Assembly: GCA_902464345.1 (NCBI GenBank)
Contig: CABQJA010000056.1
Coordinates: forward strand, 1 to 12,811
Length of the DNA stretch: 12,811 bases
Source of the DNA: an uncultured Clostridium sp.
GTDB lineage: Bacteria; Bacillota; Clostridia; Lachnospirales; Lachnospiraceae
Reading direction: 5' to 3'
Under the pieces are notes generated by a model. It had not been told where the DNA came from and did not search any database. It worked only from the letters and a program-made list of their open reading frames with translations. This document shows, in pieces, positions 1 through 7,218 of the stretch. The position numbers and the translations under genes were made by a program. Position 1 is the stretch's first letter, and each line of letters starts with the position of its first letter.

Positions 1-2
1 AT

Positions 3-980
3 ATCATAAGATTTATAGAAAAATTAAGGAAGAAAATCGAGAATAACCAGTTTAGCTTTGATTTGAAGACCTCGTATGGAGTGTATCTTCCGGATGAAAA
101 CAATTCTCTGGCGGTTAATATTATGTGTGACCGGGCAGCACTGGCGAAGAAAAGCATCAAGGATAATGTTATGCAGTTCTGCGCATTCTATGATGAAGAA
201 TATCGAGCAGAAATCATGAAAAACAGTGAGATTGAAGCCGAGATGGAGCAGGCACTGCAGCAGAGGCAGTTTGTGATGTATCTGCAGCCGAAGTTCAGTC
301 TGGAAACCGGAGAGATTGTAGGAGCAGAGGTTCTGACCCGATGGCTGCATCCGAAGAAGGGCATGATAAAGCCGGATGATTTTATTCCGTTATTTGAGCG
401 GAATGGCTTTATTATAAAGCTGGATGAGTATATGTGGGAAGAAGCCTGTAAGGCGATTCACAGCTGGCAGCAGCAAGGACGCAGACAGTTTCCGGTATCT
501 GTCAATGTATCCAGATACCATATTTATAATCGAAATATTGAGCAGGTTCTGAATAATCTACTGAAAAAGTATGAGCTGACTCCGGGAGCATTATCATTGG
601 AGATTACAGAGACCATGTTCTTTGATAATCAGAATGAATTGTATTTCCTGTTGAACCATCTGCAGCAGATGGGATTCCGACTGGAGGTAGATGATTTTGG
701 TTCCGGATATTCTTCTCTGAATATGTTACGGAATGTACCGGTAGATGTATTGAAGATCGATAAGGGCTTTCTGGATGATACCTTGAATTCAGAGAAGGGA
801 AAGATTGTAATCCGTCATACGATTGCTATGGCGAAGGCACTGCAGCTACAGATCATTGCAGAGGGAGTAGAGACCGAAGAGCATGTGCGGTTTTTAAAGA
901 ATTCACAGTGCGATATTGCGCAGGGGTATTACTTCGCAAAACCAATGCCGTTAGAAGAGTTCAATAAGTTAAAGTTTTAG
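3..980 (+). CDS. EAL-domain cyclic-di-GMP phosphodiesterase (C-terminal part; 5' end outside window)
   Basis: The frame is open from the left edge, so the true start lies upstream; the in-frame TTG at 63 is not a credible start. The first ~60 visible residues resemble the end of a degenerate GGDEF domain (pattern SYGVYLP...CDRAALAKKSIKDN), followed by a full EAL domain. Family-conserved residues are all visible: the EAL motif as E-V-L (Glu codon at 327), NVSRYH, LEITETMFF, DDFGSGYSSL, LKIDKGFL, IAEGVET and QGYYFAKP. The domain should therefore be able to hydrolyse c-di-GMP to pGpG in the cytoplasm. A sensor or membrane part probably lies upstream. The gene ends one base before the acpP promoter and no terminator is seen between them, so read-through into acpP is possible. 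The EAL assignment is near certain; that the upstream GGDEF is inactive is inferred from the lack of a recognisable active site in the visible part, and the GGDEF signature itself would lie outside the window. Confidence 0.93.
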   Translation: MIRFIEKLRKKIENNQFSFDLKTSYGVYLPDENNSLAVNIMCDRAALAKKSIKDNVMQFCAFYDEEYRAEIMKNSEIEAEMEQALQQRQFVMYLQPKFSLETGEIVGAEVLTRWLHPKKGMIKPDDFIPLFERNGFIIKLDEYMWEEACKAIHSWQQQGRRQFPVSVNVSRYHIYNRNIEQVLNNLLKKYELTPGALSLEITETMFFDNQNELYFLLNHLQQMGFRLEVDDFGSGYSSLNMLRNVPVDVLKIDKGFLDDTLNSEKGKIVIRHTIAMAKALQLQIIAEGVETEEHVRFLKNSQCDIAQGYYFAKPMPLEEFNKLKF

Positions 981-981
981 G

Positions 982-1010
982 TTGACATCAATAATACACT
1001 GTTGTATATT
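982..1010 (+). promoter_or_regulatory. Sigma-A promoter of acpP
   Basis: A perfect -35 TTGACA (982-987), a 17-base spacer and a -10 TATATT (1005-1010) stand directly behind the stop codon of the EAL gene. The predicted transcript starts near 1017, leaving a leader of about 48 bases before acpP. The near-consensus hexamers fit a strongly expressed housekeeping gene. Confidence 0.8.
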
Positions 1011-1064
1011 ACTTTTGTATTAGCGGTTGGAAATAACGCTTGAATAAAAGGAGCTAGAATTAAA

Positions 1065-1298
1065 ATGTTTGAAAAGATGAAGAGTATTATTTCAGAGCAG
1101 CTGGGAGTTGACGAGAATAACATTGAACTTGAAACCTCTTTCAAAGATGATTTGGATGCTGACTCGTTAGATTTATTCGAATTAGTTATGGCGATTGAAG
1201 ATGCATTTAATGTTGAGATACCTGCTGATGATGTAGCAGAGTTGCATACAGTCGAAGATGTAATTGACTATTTACGGGAGCAGGGGATAGAAGCATAA
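1065..1298 (+). CDS. acpP: Acyl carrier protein
   Basis: A 77-residue acidic protein, the usual ACP size. It carries the phosphopantetheine attachment motif DADSLDLFELVMAIED, with Ser34 the site modified by holo-ACP synthase. It carries growing acyl chains for type II fatty acid synthesis in the cytoplasm. The start is ATG 1065 after AAAAGGAG (1046-1053). The gene stands alone: it has its own promoter in front and a strong terminator behind, and no fab, plsX or rnc gene lies next to it, unlike the usual acpP setting. It could be the housekeeping ACP in an isolated locus or a second, specialised ACP; the motif matches the housekeeping type well. Confidence 0.95.
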   Translation: MFEKMKSIISEQLGVDENNIELETSFKDDLDADSLDLFELVMAIEDAFNVEIPADDVAELHTVEDVIDYLREQGIEA

Positions 1299-1351
1299 GA
1301 AGCTACATACGGATTCATTTATTGTCCCTGTAAGTCATATAAATGATAAGA

Positions 1352-1390
1352 AATAAGGCGTTCACTTGATGTGAACGCCTTATTATTTTA
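1352..1390. terminator. Bidirectional intrinsic terminator between acpP and the GH94 gene
   Basis: A perfect 14-bp stem (AATAAGGCGTTCAC at 1352-1365, complement at 1371-1384) with a 5-base loop is followed on the plus strand by ATTTTA. It lies between two convergent genes, 54 bases behind the acpP stop and 27 bases behind the GH94 stop, so it probably ends transcription from both sides. The T-run is short on either strand. Confidence 0.85.
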
Positions 1391-1416
1391 CTGAAATAAA
1401 TCTCAGAACTTATTTA

Positions 1417-3870
1417 TTAGCCTAAAACAACCTCAACGGTATGTTCCTTGCCATCAGCAAATACCGGAAGAACATTTCCTTCGATTGCATTGCCATCAAC
1501 GGTTACGCTCTTAACACCCTTGCTGACATGAGAAGGATTGCTAACGGTAATCTGGTAGGTTGCATTCCGGAACTGACGAGTAGCTTTGAAACCGTCCCAT
1601 GCAGAAGGAATTGAAGGATCAATCTTCAGTCCGTCATAGTCAGGAATGATACCCAGCATATACTGAGAAACTGCTACGAAGTTCCATGCAGCGGTACCGG
1701 TTAACCAGCTGTTCTTAGCCTCACCGAAACGGCCTGCATCCTTACCTGCGATCATCTGAGCATATACATAAGGCTCAGTTCTGTGTAAATCAGAAATATC
1801 CTCTAAGTAAGCAGGTGCGATCTTTGAGTAGTACTCAAATGCCTTATCACCATGACCAACATATGCTTCAGCACAGATGATCCATGCATTGTTATGGCAG
1901 AAGATACCTGCATTCTCTTTGTAACCGGCCGGATAAGTAGAAATCTCACCGTACTCAATGTAATACTTGGTAAATGCCGGATTATTTAATACAAGACCAT
2001 GCTTGCAGTTCAAATACTTATCAATGCTTTCCAGAGTCTTTAAGTCATAACCCTTGTCCTTACCAATCTCAGACATAACAGCGAAGCCCTGTGGCTCAAT
2101 GAAGATCTTACCCTCTTCACATTCCTTAGAACCAACCTTACGTCCGAAGTCATCGTATGCACGTAAGAACCATTCGCCATCATAGCCGTATTCACAGATC
2201 AGGTTCTTCATCTTGTCGATCTCAGCCTGAGCTGCTTCAGCCTTATCATTCAGTCCCTGATGCTTGCAAAGTGCTACATATTCAGGGCCGGCGTATGTAA
2301 ACAGAGTTGCTACAAATAATGACTCAGCAACCTTTGAGTACTTGTCATCGCCATACTTTGGTGAAGTCCATGTCTGGAAGCTCTCACCCGGAGTATTTGA
2401 GAAGCAAGACAGATTCAGACAGTCGTTCCAGTCAGCTCTCATGGAGAGTGGAAGACCGTGAGGACCTACATTGTTAACTACACGGTAGAAGGACTGCTGT
2501 AAATGATGCATCATAGGCTGAGCTAATTTCTCATCATTTCTGTAAGGAACCATCTCATCCAGAATTGAATAATCACCAGTCTCCTTAATGTATGCAGCAG
2601 TTGAAAGGATCATCCATAATGGATCATCTGAGAAGTCACCGCCGACTGCATCGTTACCCTTCTTGGTAAGTGGCTGATACTGATGGAAGCAACCACCATC
2701 TTCGAACTGGGTAGCAGCAAGATCCAGAATTCTTTCTCTTGCACGATCCGGGATCTGATGAACGAAACCAAGTAAATCCTGGTTGGAATCACGGAATCCC
2801 ATACCACGGCCGATACCACTCTCGAAGTAAGAAGCGGAACGTGACATATTAAAGGTAACCATACACTGATACTGATTCCAGATGTTAACCATACGGTTCA
2901 TCTTGTCATCCGGAGTATTAACGGTGTACTTGGAAAGCAGGTCTGACCAGCTCTGCTTTAATTCAGCCAGTGCTGCATCTACCTTTTCGGTTGTATTGAA
3001 CTGTTCGATCATTGCATAAGCTCTTGACTTGTTCATAGAACCGTCTGCATTGAACTTTTCTTCCTGTGGATTCTCAACATAGCCAAGGATGAATACCAGA
3101 TCCTTAGACTCACCAGGAGCCAGGCTGATGTTCAGGCAGTGAGAAGCGATTGGTGACCATCCGTCAGCCTTTGAGTTGTTAGCCTTACCTGCTAAAACGG
3201 CCTGTGGATTGCCAAATCCGTTATATAATCCCATGAAGGTCTCGCGGTCACAGTCATATCCTTCGATTTCAGAGTTAACTGTATAGAATGCGAAATGATC
3301 ACGACGCTCTTTGTATTCGGTCTTGTGGAATAAAGTAGAACCTTCAACTTCTACTTCACCGGTGTTGAAGTTTCTCTGGAAGTTTGTGGAATCATCTTCG
3401 GCATTCCATAAGCACCATTCCAGGAAAGAGAAGAACTTGAATTCCTTTGGAGTGGTTCCTTCGTTCTTCAGAGTTACCTTCTGAACCTCGCCCTTGTAAT
3501 TGTTTGGTACGAAGAAAGTAACTGTAGCCTTCAGACCGTTGCTCTTACCGCTGATTACGGTATAACCCATACCATGACGGCACTCGTAGAACTCCAGATC
3601 CTTCTTGACCGGAGACCAGCCCGGTGACCAGATATTGTCATCATCATTAATGTAGAAATAACGTCCACCCATATCAACTGGAACGTTGTTGTAACGGTAA
3701 CGTGTAATTCTTCTAAGTCTTGCGTCCTTATAGAAGCTGTAACCACCAGCTGTATTGGAAATAAGTGAGAAGAAATCCTGATTTCCTAAGTAGTTGATCC
3801 ATGGGTATGGAGTCTTAGGATTTGTAATCACGTACTCTTTGTTTTGGTCGTCAAAATAACCGAATTTCAT
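1417..3870 (-). CDS. Cellobiose phosphorylase, glycoside hydrolase family 94
   Basis: Splits imported cellobiose with phosphate into alpha-glucose-1-phosphate and glucose, saving one ATP compared with hydrolysis. It has no signal peptide, so it acts in the cytoplasm. At 817 residues it matches characterised cellobiose phosphorylases (about 810-825) and is shorter than cellodextrin phosphorylases. The N-terminus (MKFGYFDDQNKEYVITNP...) starts the beta-sandwich domain. The catalytic (alpha/alpha)6 barrel shows GRGMGFRDSNQD, GGCFHQYQPL, FSDDPLW and MRADWNDCLN (residues 477-485), the segment holding the family's general-acid aspartate. ATG 3870 is preceded by GGGAGG at 3882-3887 with an unusually long 11-base spacer made of a GT/AC repeat. 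It follows the epimerase gene by 119 bases but also has a promoter of its own in that gap. No sugar transporter or phosphoglucomutase gene lies within the window. Confidence 0.95.
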   Translation of the reverse strand: MKFGYFDDQNKEYVITNPKTPYPWINYLGNQDFFSLISNTAGGYSFYKDARLRRITRYRYNNVPVDMGGRYFYINDDDNIWSPGWSPVKKDLEFYECRHGMGYTVISGKSNGLKATVTFFVPNNYKGEVQKVTLKNEGTTPKEFKFFSFLEWCLWNAEDDSTNFQRNFNTGEVEVEGSTLFHKTEYKERRDHFAFYTVNSEIEGYDCDRETFMGLYNGFGNPQAVLAGKANNSKADGWSPIASHCLNISLAPGESKDLVFILGYVENPQEEKFNADGSMNKSRAYAMIEQFNTTEKVDAALAELKQSWSDLLSKYTVNTPDDKMNRMVNIWNQYQCMVTFNMSRSASYFESGIGRGMGFRDSNQDLLGFVHQIPDRARERILDLAATQFEDGGCFHQYQPLTKKGNDAVGGDFSDDPLWMILSTAAYIKETGDYSILDEMVPYRNDEKLAQPMMHHLQQSFYRVVNNVGPHGLPLSMRADWNDCLNLSCFSNTPGESFQTWTSPKYGDDKYSKVAESLFVATLFTYAGPEYVALCKHQGLNDKAEAAQAEIDKMKNLICEYGYDGEWFLRAYDDFGRKVGSKECEEGKIFIEPQGFAVMSEIGKDKGYDLKTLESIDKYLNCKHGLVLNNPAFTKYYIEYGEISTYPAGYKENAGIFCHNNAWIICAEAYVGHGDKAFEYYSKIAPAYLEDISDLHRTEPYVYAQMIAGKDAGRFGEAKNSWLTGTAAWNFVAVSQYMLGIIPDYDGLKIDPSIPSAWDGFKATRQFRNATYQITVSNPSHVSKGVKSVTVDGNAIEGNVLPVFADGKEHTVEVVLG

Positions 3871-3887
3871 GTGTGTGTGTACCTCCC
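3870..3887 (-). promoter_or_regulatory. Ribosome binding site of the GH94 gene with a dinucleotide-repeat spacer
   Basis: On the minus strand GGGAGG is followed by TACACACACAC and then ATG. The 11-base spacer is longer than the 6-9 bases used by the other genes here, and it consists of a short CA repeat (plus strand TGTGTGTGTGT, 3870-3880). Changes in repeat number would alter spacing and so translation. Confidence 0.6.
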
Positions 3888-3924
3888 TTTATTCTAGCGG
3901 ACCGCATGGGGTCTCTTATAGCTC

Positions 3925-3953
3925 ATTATATCTTATTCATGGCATAAAAACAA
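3925..3953 (-). promoter_or_regulatory. Promoter of the cellobiose phosphorylase gene
   Basis: On the minus strand TTGTTT (3953-3948), a 17-base spacer and a perfect TATAAT (3930-3925) lie in the gap behind the epimerase gene. The predicted leader is about 48 bases. It would allow GH94 expression apart from the upstream gene. No catabolite-response element matching the cre consensus was seen beside it. Confidence 0.6.
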
Positions 3954-3989
3954 GAAAAACAACAGAAAATAACCGATATCCTTTTGCAA

Positions 3990-5006
3990 TTATTCCGGAA
4001 TCACGGTGTAAAAATGCTGGGTAACGGTTTTGCTCTCGCCGGGAGCCAGCTCCGTGTAACCGGTATCATCCGGTGCAAGCGGAAGATTCGGCGCATCGAT
4101 CATCCAGGTCATAGGCTCGGGACAGAAATATCCCTTCTCGCCCCAGTCGTTCCAGATAACCCAGAACTTATAATCCCGGGATACCTCATAGCGGATCTCT
4201 TTACCACTGGCAACATCGGTAGCAACGATTCCGTAGAACGGCTTGCCGTCCATATCGCCCATTTCCGCATAATAGACATCATTGTTGATGACCTGTTTTA
4301 CCGGAACCATGGAACCGGTCAGATACTGGCGGTCATGGTTGTCCAACGGCATAAAGATACCGGTTGGCAGACAACGGTCATTCAACTGCCATTTCTCACC
4401 GATCGGTACGTACAGACGCATGTCCTCGCCCTTGCCGTCTGAGGTGAAAGGTCCCATCATTGTGGTATGTGTGCAGACACCGTATGGCATCTGGACGTTT
4501 GACAGATTTGTCATGGTAAATGAATAAGAAAGTCCGTCTTTTGAGAGTGTAAACGTAAACTCTGCTTTAAATGTAATAGGAAGGTATTTGAAATAATCAT
4601 CCTTATCGTCATACACATATTCTGTAACGGCAACTGCCGCATCATCGGTAGTGGTTAAGGATACAACGGTATGCTGACGCTTATGCAGGAATCCATGAAT
4701 AAAGTTTCCAAGATCAGCTTCGTTAACATCCAGCTGGTAAAGAGCATCCGAGGTCTTTAAACGACCGCCGTCCAGACGGTTTGGAAGATAAAGTGTCGGC
4801 AGACCGTAAACCTCCGGAGACTGCTTGATTTCTTCGATTGTGGTTTCTTCATGATAACGGAAAATCTCAACGTCATGTGCTTCATCGCGGAGCCGGATGA
4901 CATTGCTGCCGATGCCCGGAGCGATCATGGCCAGATAGCCGCCTGCCCGTAGCTCGATACATGGTTCTCCTTTGTAATTAATGGTTTGTGCTTGAATAGA
5001 ACTCAT
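3990..5006 (-). CDS. Aldose 1-epimerase (galactose mutarotase-like) family protein
   Basis: A 338-residue cytoplasmic protein of the GalM/aldose epimerase fold, which interconverts alpha and beta anomers of sugars. Features fitting the family are FIHGFLHKR (N-terminal His), PYGVCTHTTMMGPF (the family's second conserved His region) and CPEPMTWMIDAPN near the C-terminus, which matches the EP-T segment holding the catalytic Glu. The start ATG 5006 follows GGGGAGG (5021-5015) with an 8-base spacer; an ATG at 5033 exists in frame but has no such site. It precedes GH94 on the same strand, which suggests it serves cellobiose use, for example by equilibrating the anomers of the released glucose; that role is inferred. 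The exact sugar cannot be read from sequence, and some members of this family act on phosphorylated or unusual sugars. Confidence 0.85.
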   Translation of the reverse strand: MSSIQAQTINYKGEPCIELRAGGYLAMIAPGIGSNVIRLRDEAHDVEIFRYHEETTIEEIKQSPEVYGLPTLYLPNRLDGGRLKTSDALYQLDVNEADLGNFIHGFLHKRQHTVVSLTTTDDAAVAVTEYVYDDKDDYFKYLPITFKAEFTFTLSKDGLSYSFTMTNLSNVQMPYGVCTHTTMMGPFTSDGKGEDMRLYVPIGEKWQLNDRCLPTGIFMPLDNHDRQYLTGSMVPVKQVINNDVYYAEMGDMDGKPFYGIVATDVASGKEIRYEVSRDYKFWVIWNDWGEKGYFCPEPMTWMIDAPNLPLAPDDTGYTELAPGESKTVTQHFYTVIPE

Positions 5007-5047
5007 TATGAAAACCTCCCCTTTTTTATACAAAATACAATAACCTT

Positions 5048-5056
5048 ATTTTACCA
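5048..5056 (-). promoter_or_regulatory. Extended -10 promoter of the epimerase gene
   Basis: The minus strand carries TGGTAAAAT (5056-5048), a TGn extended -10. No good -35 hexamer lies at 16-18 bases. The start codon is 42 bases further on. Confidence 0.45.
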
Positions 5057-5163
5057 TATGTGGCAGAGAAAATCGACCATTAAATTTGTTACAGATGCAC
5101 ATAAAAAGAGGCGGTTAATACAGAAAAATGTAAGATTTGGGGATAGTTATTTTTATGAAACCG

Positions 5164-5172
5164 TGCTATAAT
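5164..5172 (+). promoter_or_regulatory. Extended -10 promoter of the SGNH hydrolase gene
   Basis: TGCTATAAT (5164-5172) is a perfect extended -10. The -35 region (TAGTTA near 5144-5149) is weak, as is common with extended -10 promoters. The start codon is at 5230. This 223-base gap therefore holds two divergent promoters; a lone TGTTAC (5087-5092) lies between them. Confidence 0.65.
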
Positions 5173-5229
5173 AAACACCGCATTAAAAGGAAATAATAAG
5201 GAAGAAACAGTTCAGGGAGGAATGCAGTC

Positions 5230-6078
5230 ATGCCTCTAAATTATAAAAGCAGTTATAAAGAACGTGCCAGAAAACGGAATCTGCTCATTATTACGGGAAT
5301 TGTTGTAGTTTGCCTGATCGTTGCGGCGGTGATAATATTCACGAAAAAGCCGGCAGGAGGGCTTGTCGGGAGCAATCATTCCGGAGAATATGGCAAGGCC
5401 GTAGAGCGGCAGAAGCTTTATTTATATACAGTTGGTACACCGAAGGTAAGTCCGAGCGATGTGAATCGGGAATATATAAAGGTAGATAAACAGGTAGAGG
5501 ATTCATATTTTGATGATGCACTGTTTATCGGAGATTCCCGGACGGAGGGCTTTATGCTGTATACCAGTCTCAGCAATATTAAGGCATATTGCTCGAAGGG
5601 ACTGAGTATTTCAAGGATTTATGAAGATAAGATCGTAACGCTGGAGGACGGACGAACGGTGACCGTTATGGACGCACTTCAGGAGGAGAAATATAAGAAG
5701 ATATATATTATGTTTGGCGTAAATGAGCTGGGCTGGCCGTATGATGATCTGTTTATTGAGCAGTATACGAAGCTGCTTCATGATGTAAAGCAGCTGGAGC
5801 CGGATGCCATCATTTATGTTGAGAACATTATTCCGGTATCGGCAGCACGTTCTGCGACGGATCCGATTTATAATAATGATAATGTAAGGCATTTTAATGA
5901 AATGGTAGAGCAGGTATGCAAGGATCAGAATGTTGTATATCTGGATGTTGCGTCTGCACTCGCAGGCCCGGACGGAGCACTTCCGGCAAATGCCAGCACG
6001 GATGGCGTGCATTGTAATAAGGAATATTGTGCGGTTTGGTTGAATTACCTGAAGAACAACACATATGAGATAAATTAG
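5230..6078 (+). CDS. Membrane-anchored SGNH/GDSL-family hydrolase
   Basis: A 282-residue protein with a basic N-terminus, one transmembrane helix (about residues 18-37) and an extracellular SGNH domain. Visible blocks are FIGDSRTEG (nucleophile Ser103), FGVNELG (Gly163, Asn165) and STDGVH (Asp258, His261), so the full Ser-Asp-His set and oxyanion residues are present. Such enzymes are esterases or O-acetyl transfer/removal enzymes; here the target is presumably a cell-surface glycan, but the substrate cannot be read from sequence. The start ATG 5230 follows AGGGAGG (5214-5220). The next gene's ribosome binding site overlaps this gene's TAG stop, so the two are translationally coupled. In Lachnospiraceae such hydrolases are often found next to DUF4358 lipoproteins, as here. 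No membrane-bound O-acyltransferase gene is seen beside it. Confidence 0.85.
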   Translation: MPLNYKSSYKERARKRNLLIITGIVVVCLIVAAVIIFTKKPAGGLVGSNHSGEYGKAVERQKLYLYTVGTPKVSPSDVNREYIKVDKQVEDSYFDDALFIGDSRTEGFMLYTSLSNIKAYCSKGLSISRIYEDKIVTLEDGRTVTVMDALQEEKYKKIYIMFGVNELGWPYDDLFIEQYTKLLHDVKQLEPDAIIYVENIIPVSAARSATDPIYNNDNVRHFNEMVEQVCKDQNVVYLDVASALAGPDGALPANASTDGVHCNKEYCAVWLNYLKNNTYEIN

Positions 6079-6090
6079 GAGGATGTGGCT

Positions 6091-6585
6091 ATGAAAATGA
6101 TGTGGAAAAAAATGAAAAAAGCAGTAGTTGCCGGTCTGGCAGCTATGATGGTGCTCGGACTTGCAGGCTGCGGAAACGGCAATGCAGATGTTGATATTGA
6201 TCCGGTTGCACTAGCAGATGATATGAAGGCATCCGTAACCTTTCAGGATCAGCTTTCTGAGGTAGCGCTGGATAAGGTGCTGGCTCTTTACGGAATTGAT
6301 GCGGAAATCGTGGATTCCGGCAAGGCTTACCTGAGTACGAATGCAACCGCAGAAGAGATTGCGGTTATTAAGGCAAAGACAGCAGAGGATGTGGATACGA
6401 TCAAGACAGCGGTTCAGAATCGTGTAGCCGCTCAGCTCCAGTCATTCCAGAGCTACAATGCCAATGAGGTTCCGAAGCTTGAGAATCCGGTGATTGAAAC
6501 TGCCGGTAACTGTGTGATCCTCTGTGTATGCGATGACAAAGGGGAGGCAGAGGCTGTGATCGATACATACACGGCTGCAAAATAA
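6091..6585 (+). CDS. DUF4358-type lipoprotein
   Basis: A 164-residue secreted lipoprotein. The N-terminus has lysines, a hydrophobic stretch and the lipobox LAGC with Cys27 as the lipidated residue, so the mature protein sits on the outer face of the membrane. The rest has no enzyme motif; patterns such as ALYGIDAE, AEEIAVIKAK and the later NANEVPKLEN fit the DUF4358 family from memory. The start is ATG 6091 with TAGGAGG (6076-6082) and an 8-base spacer; the in-frame GTG 6085 is too close to that site. Coupled to the SGNH hydrolase directly upstream, it is likely a partner in the same envelope task, perhaps binding or positioning the glycan or the enzyme. That role is inference. A terminator follows. 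Confidence 0.85.
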   Translation: MKMMWKKMKKAVVAGLAAMMVLGLAGCGNGNADVDIDPVALADDMKASVTFQDQLSEVALDKVLALYGIDAEIVDSGKAYLSTNATAEEIAVIKAKTAEDVDTIKTAVQNRVAAQLQSFQSYNANEVPKLENPVIETAGNCVILCVCDDKGEAEAVIDTYTAAK

Positions 6586-6605
6586 CAGAAGTCAGAGTTA
6601 AAAGA

Positions 6606-6675
6606 AAACCCTCTGTGCAGGATGGTATCACATAAGGTCAGATGTGATATTCTCCTGTACAGAGGGTTTATTTAT
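6606..6675. terminator. Long two-tier hairpin, bidirectional terminator
   Basis: The outer stem pairs 6606-6622 with 6653-6669 (17 bp, one G-T pair). A 3x3 internal loop leads to an inner 8-bp stem (TATCACAT 6626-6633 with ATGTGATA 6642-6649) and an 8-base loop. The plus strand continues TTTATTTAT, the minus strand TTTTCTTTTA, so it can end the lipoprotein transcript and the convergent HD gene. It is longer than an ordinary terminator. Confidence 0.85.
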
Positions 6676-6683
6676 GCAAAGAT

Positions 6684-7121
6684 TTACGGTAGATCACGGG
6701 AATTCTGGATCTGCGATAAATACTCGTAGGAACGCTGGTATTTGGCCATGCGGCGTTCATCCTCAACCGTCAGCATGCCGAGACGGGAGCGGTTCATATT
6801 GTCATGAAGATCATATAACTTCACCTGGGTTGCCAGACGGTCGGCAGACAGCTGCTCAATATAAAGCTGATATGGCACCTTACGGTCATGGGTTAATAAA
6901 CGCAGTGCATTCAGGACCTCCGGCGAGAAGCCTTCCGCCTGCAGCATTTCAATAGAAATCGGAGTATCTTCGATGACATCATGCAGAATCCCGCAGATCA
7001 TTTCCTCCTGGGTTTTTCCGGCCAGCATGACACGCATGGGATGCAGGATGTATGGTTGTCCGGCTTTGTCCAGTTGTCCGCGATGAGCTTCAACTGCAAT
7101 TGCAATGGCTTTTTCCAGCAT
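6684..7121 (-). CDS. Small HD-domain hydrolase, (p)ppGpp hydrolase-like (MESH1/SpoT HD family)
   Basis: A 145-residue single HD domain. It shows the RelA/SpoT-hydrolase pattern: AHRGQLDKAGQPYILHP (His13, His27), ILHDVIEDT (His47, Asp48, Glu51, Asp52) and VKLYDLHDNMNRSR (Asp104, Asn108). These match the manganese-binding residues of SpoT/MESH1 3'-pyrophosphohydrolases. There is no synthetase, TGS or ACT domain, so it would be a small alarmone hydrolase removing pyrophosphate from ppGpp or pppGpp in the cytoplasm. A related HD specificity, such as NADPH or another nucleotide, cannot be excluded. The start ATG 7121 follows AAGGAG (7133-7128) with a 6-base spacer. It has its own promoter and ends against the shared hairpin terminator. 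Confidence 0.8.
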   Translation of the reverse strand: MLEKAIAIAVEAHRGQLDKAGQPYILHPMRVMLAGKTQEEMICGILHDVIEDTPISIEMLQAEGFSPEVLNALRLLTHDRKVPYQLYIEQLSADRLATQVKLYDLHDNMNRSRLGMLTVEDERRMAKYQRSYEYLSQIQNSRDLP

Positions 7122-7189
7122 AAAATTCTCCTTGGTAATGCGTTATTTATGCCTGTACAAGGCAGGTTACGGATAGATATATTATTGTT

Positions 7190-7218
7190 ATTATATCGTA
7201 CTTGGTACGGGAATACAA
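7190..7218 (-). promoter_or_regulatory. Promoter of the small HD hydrolase gene
   Basis: On the minus strand TTGTAT (7218-7213), 17 bases and a perfect TATAAT (7195-7190). The leader is about 62 bases and contains a small hairpin, GCCT-GTACA-AGGC on the plus strand (7151-7163). Confidence 0.65.

Noticed and set aside
3871..3989. Catabolite-response element or terminator between epimerase and GH94 genes
   Set aside because: No match to the cre consensus and only very short weak stems; a promoter is the only signal I can support.
3984..4442. 152-codon plus-strand frame inside the epimerase gene
   Set aside because: It is antisense to a gene with clear family motifs, has no ribosome binding site, and resembles no known protein.
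5087..5092. WalR box before the SGNH gene
   Set aside because: Only one TGTTAC half-site; the base run 5 bases further does not match the second half.
6085..6090. GTG 6085 as start of the lipoprotein
   Set aside because: Only 2 bases from the ribosome binding site; ATG 6091 has proper spacing.
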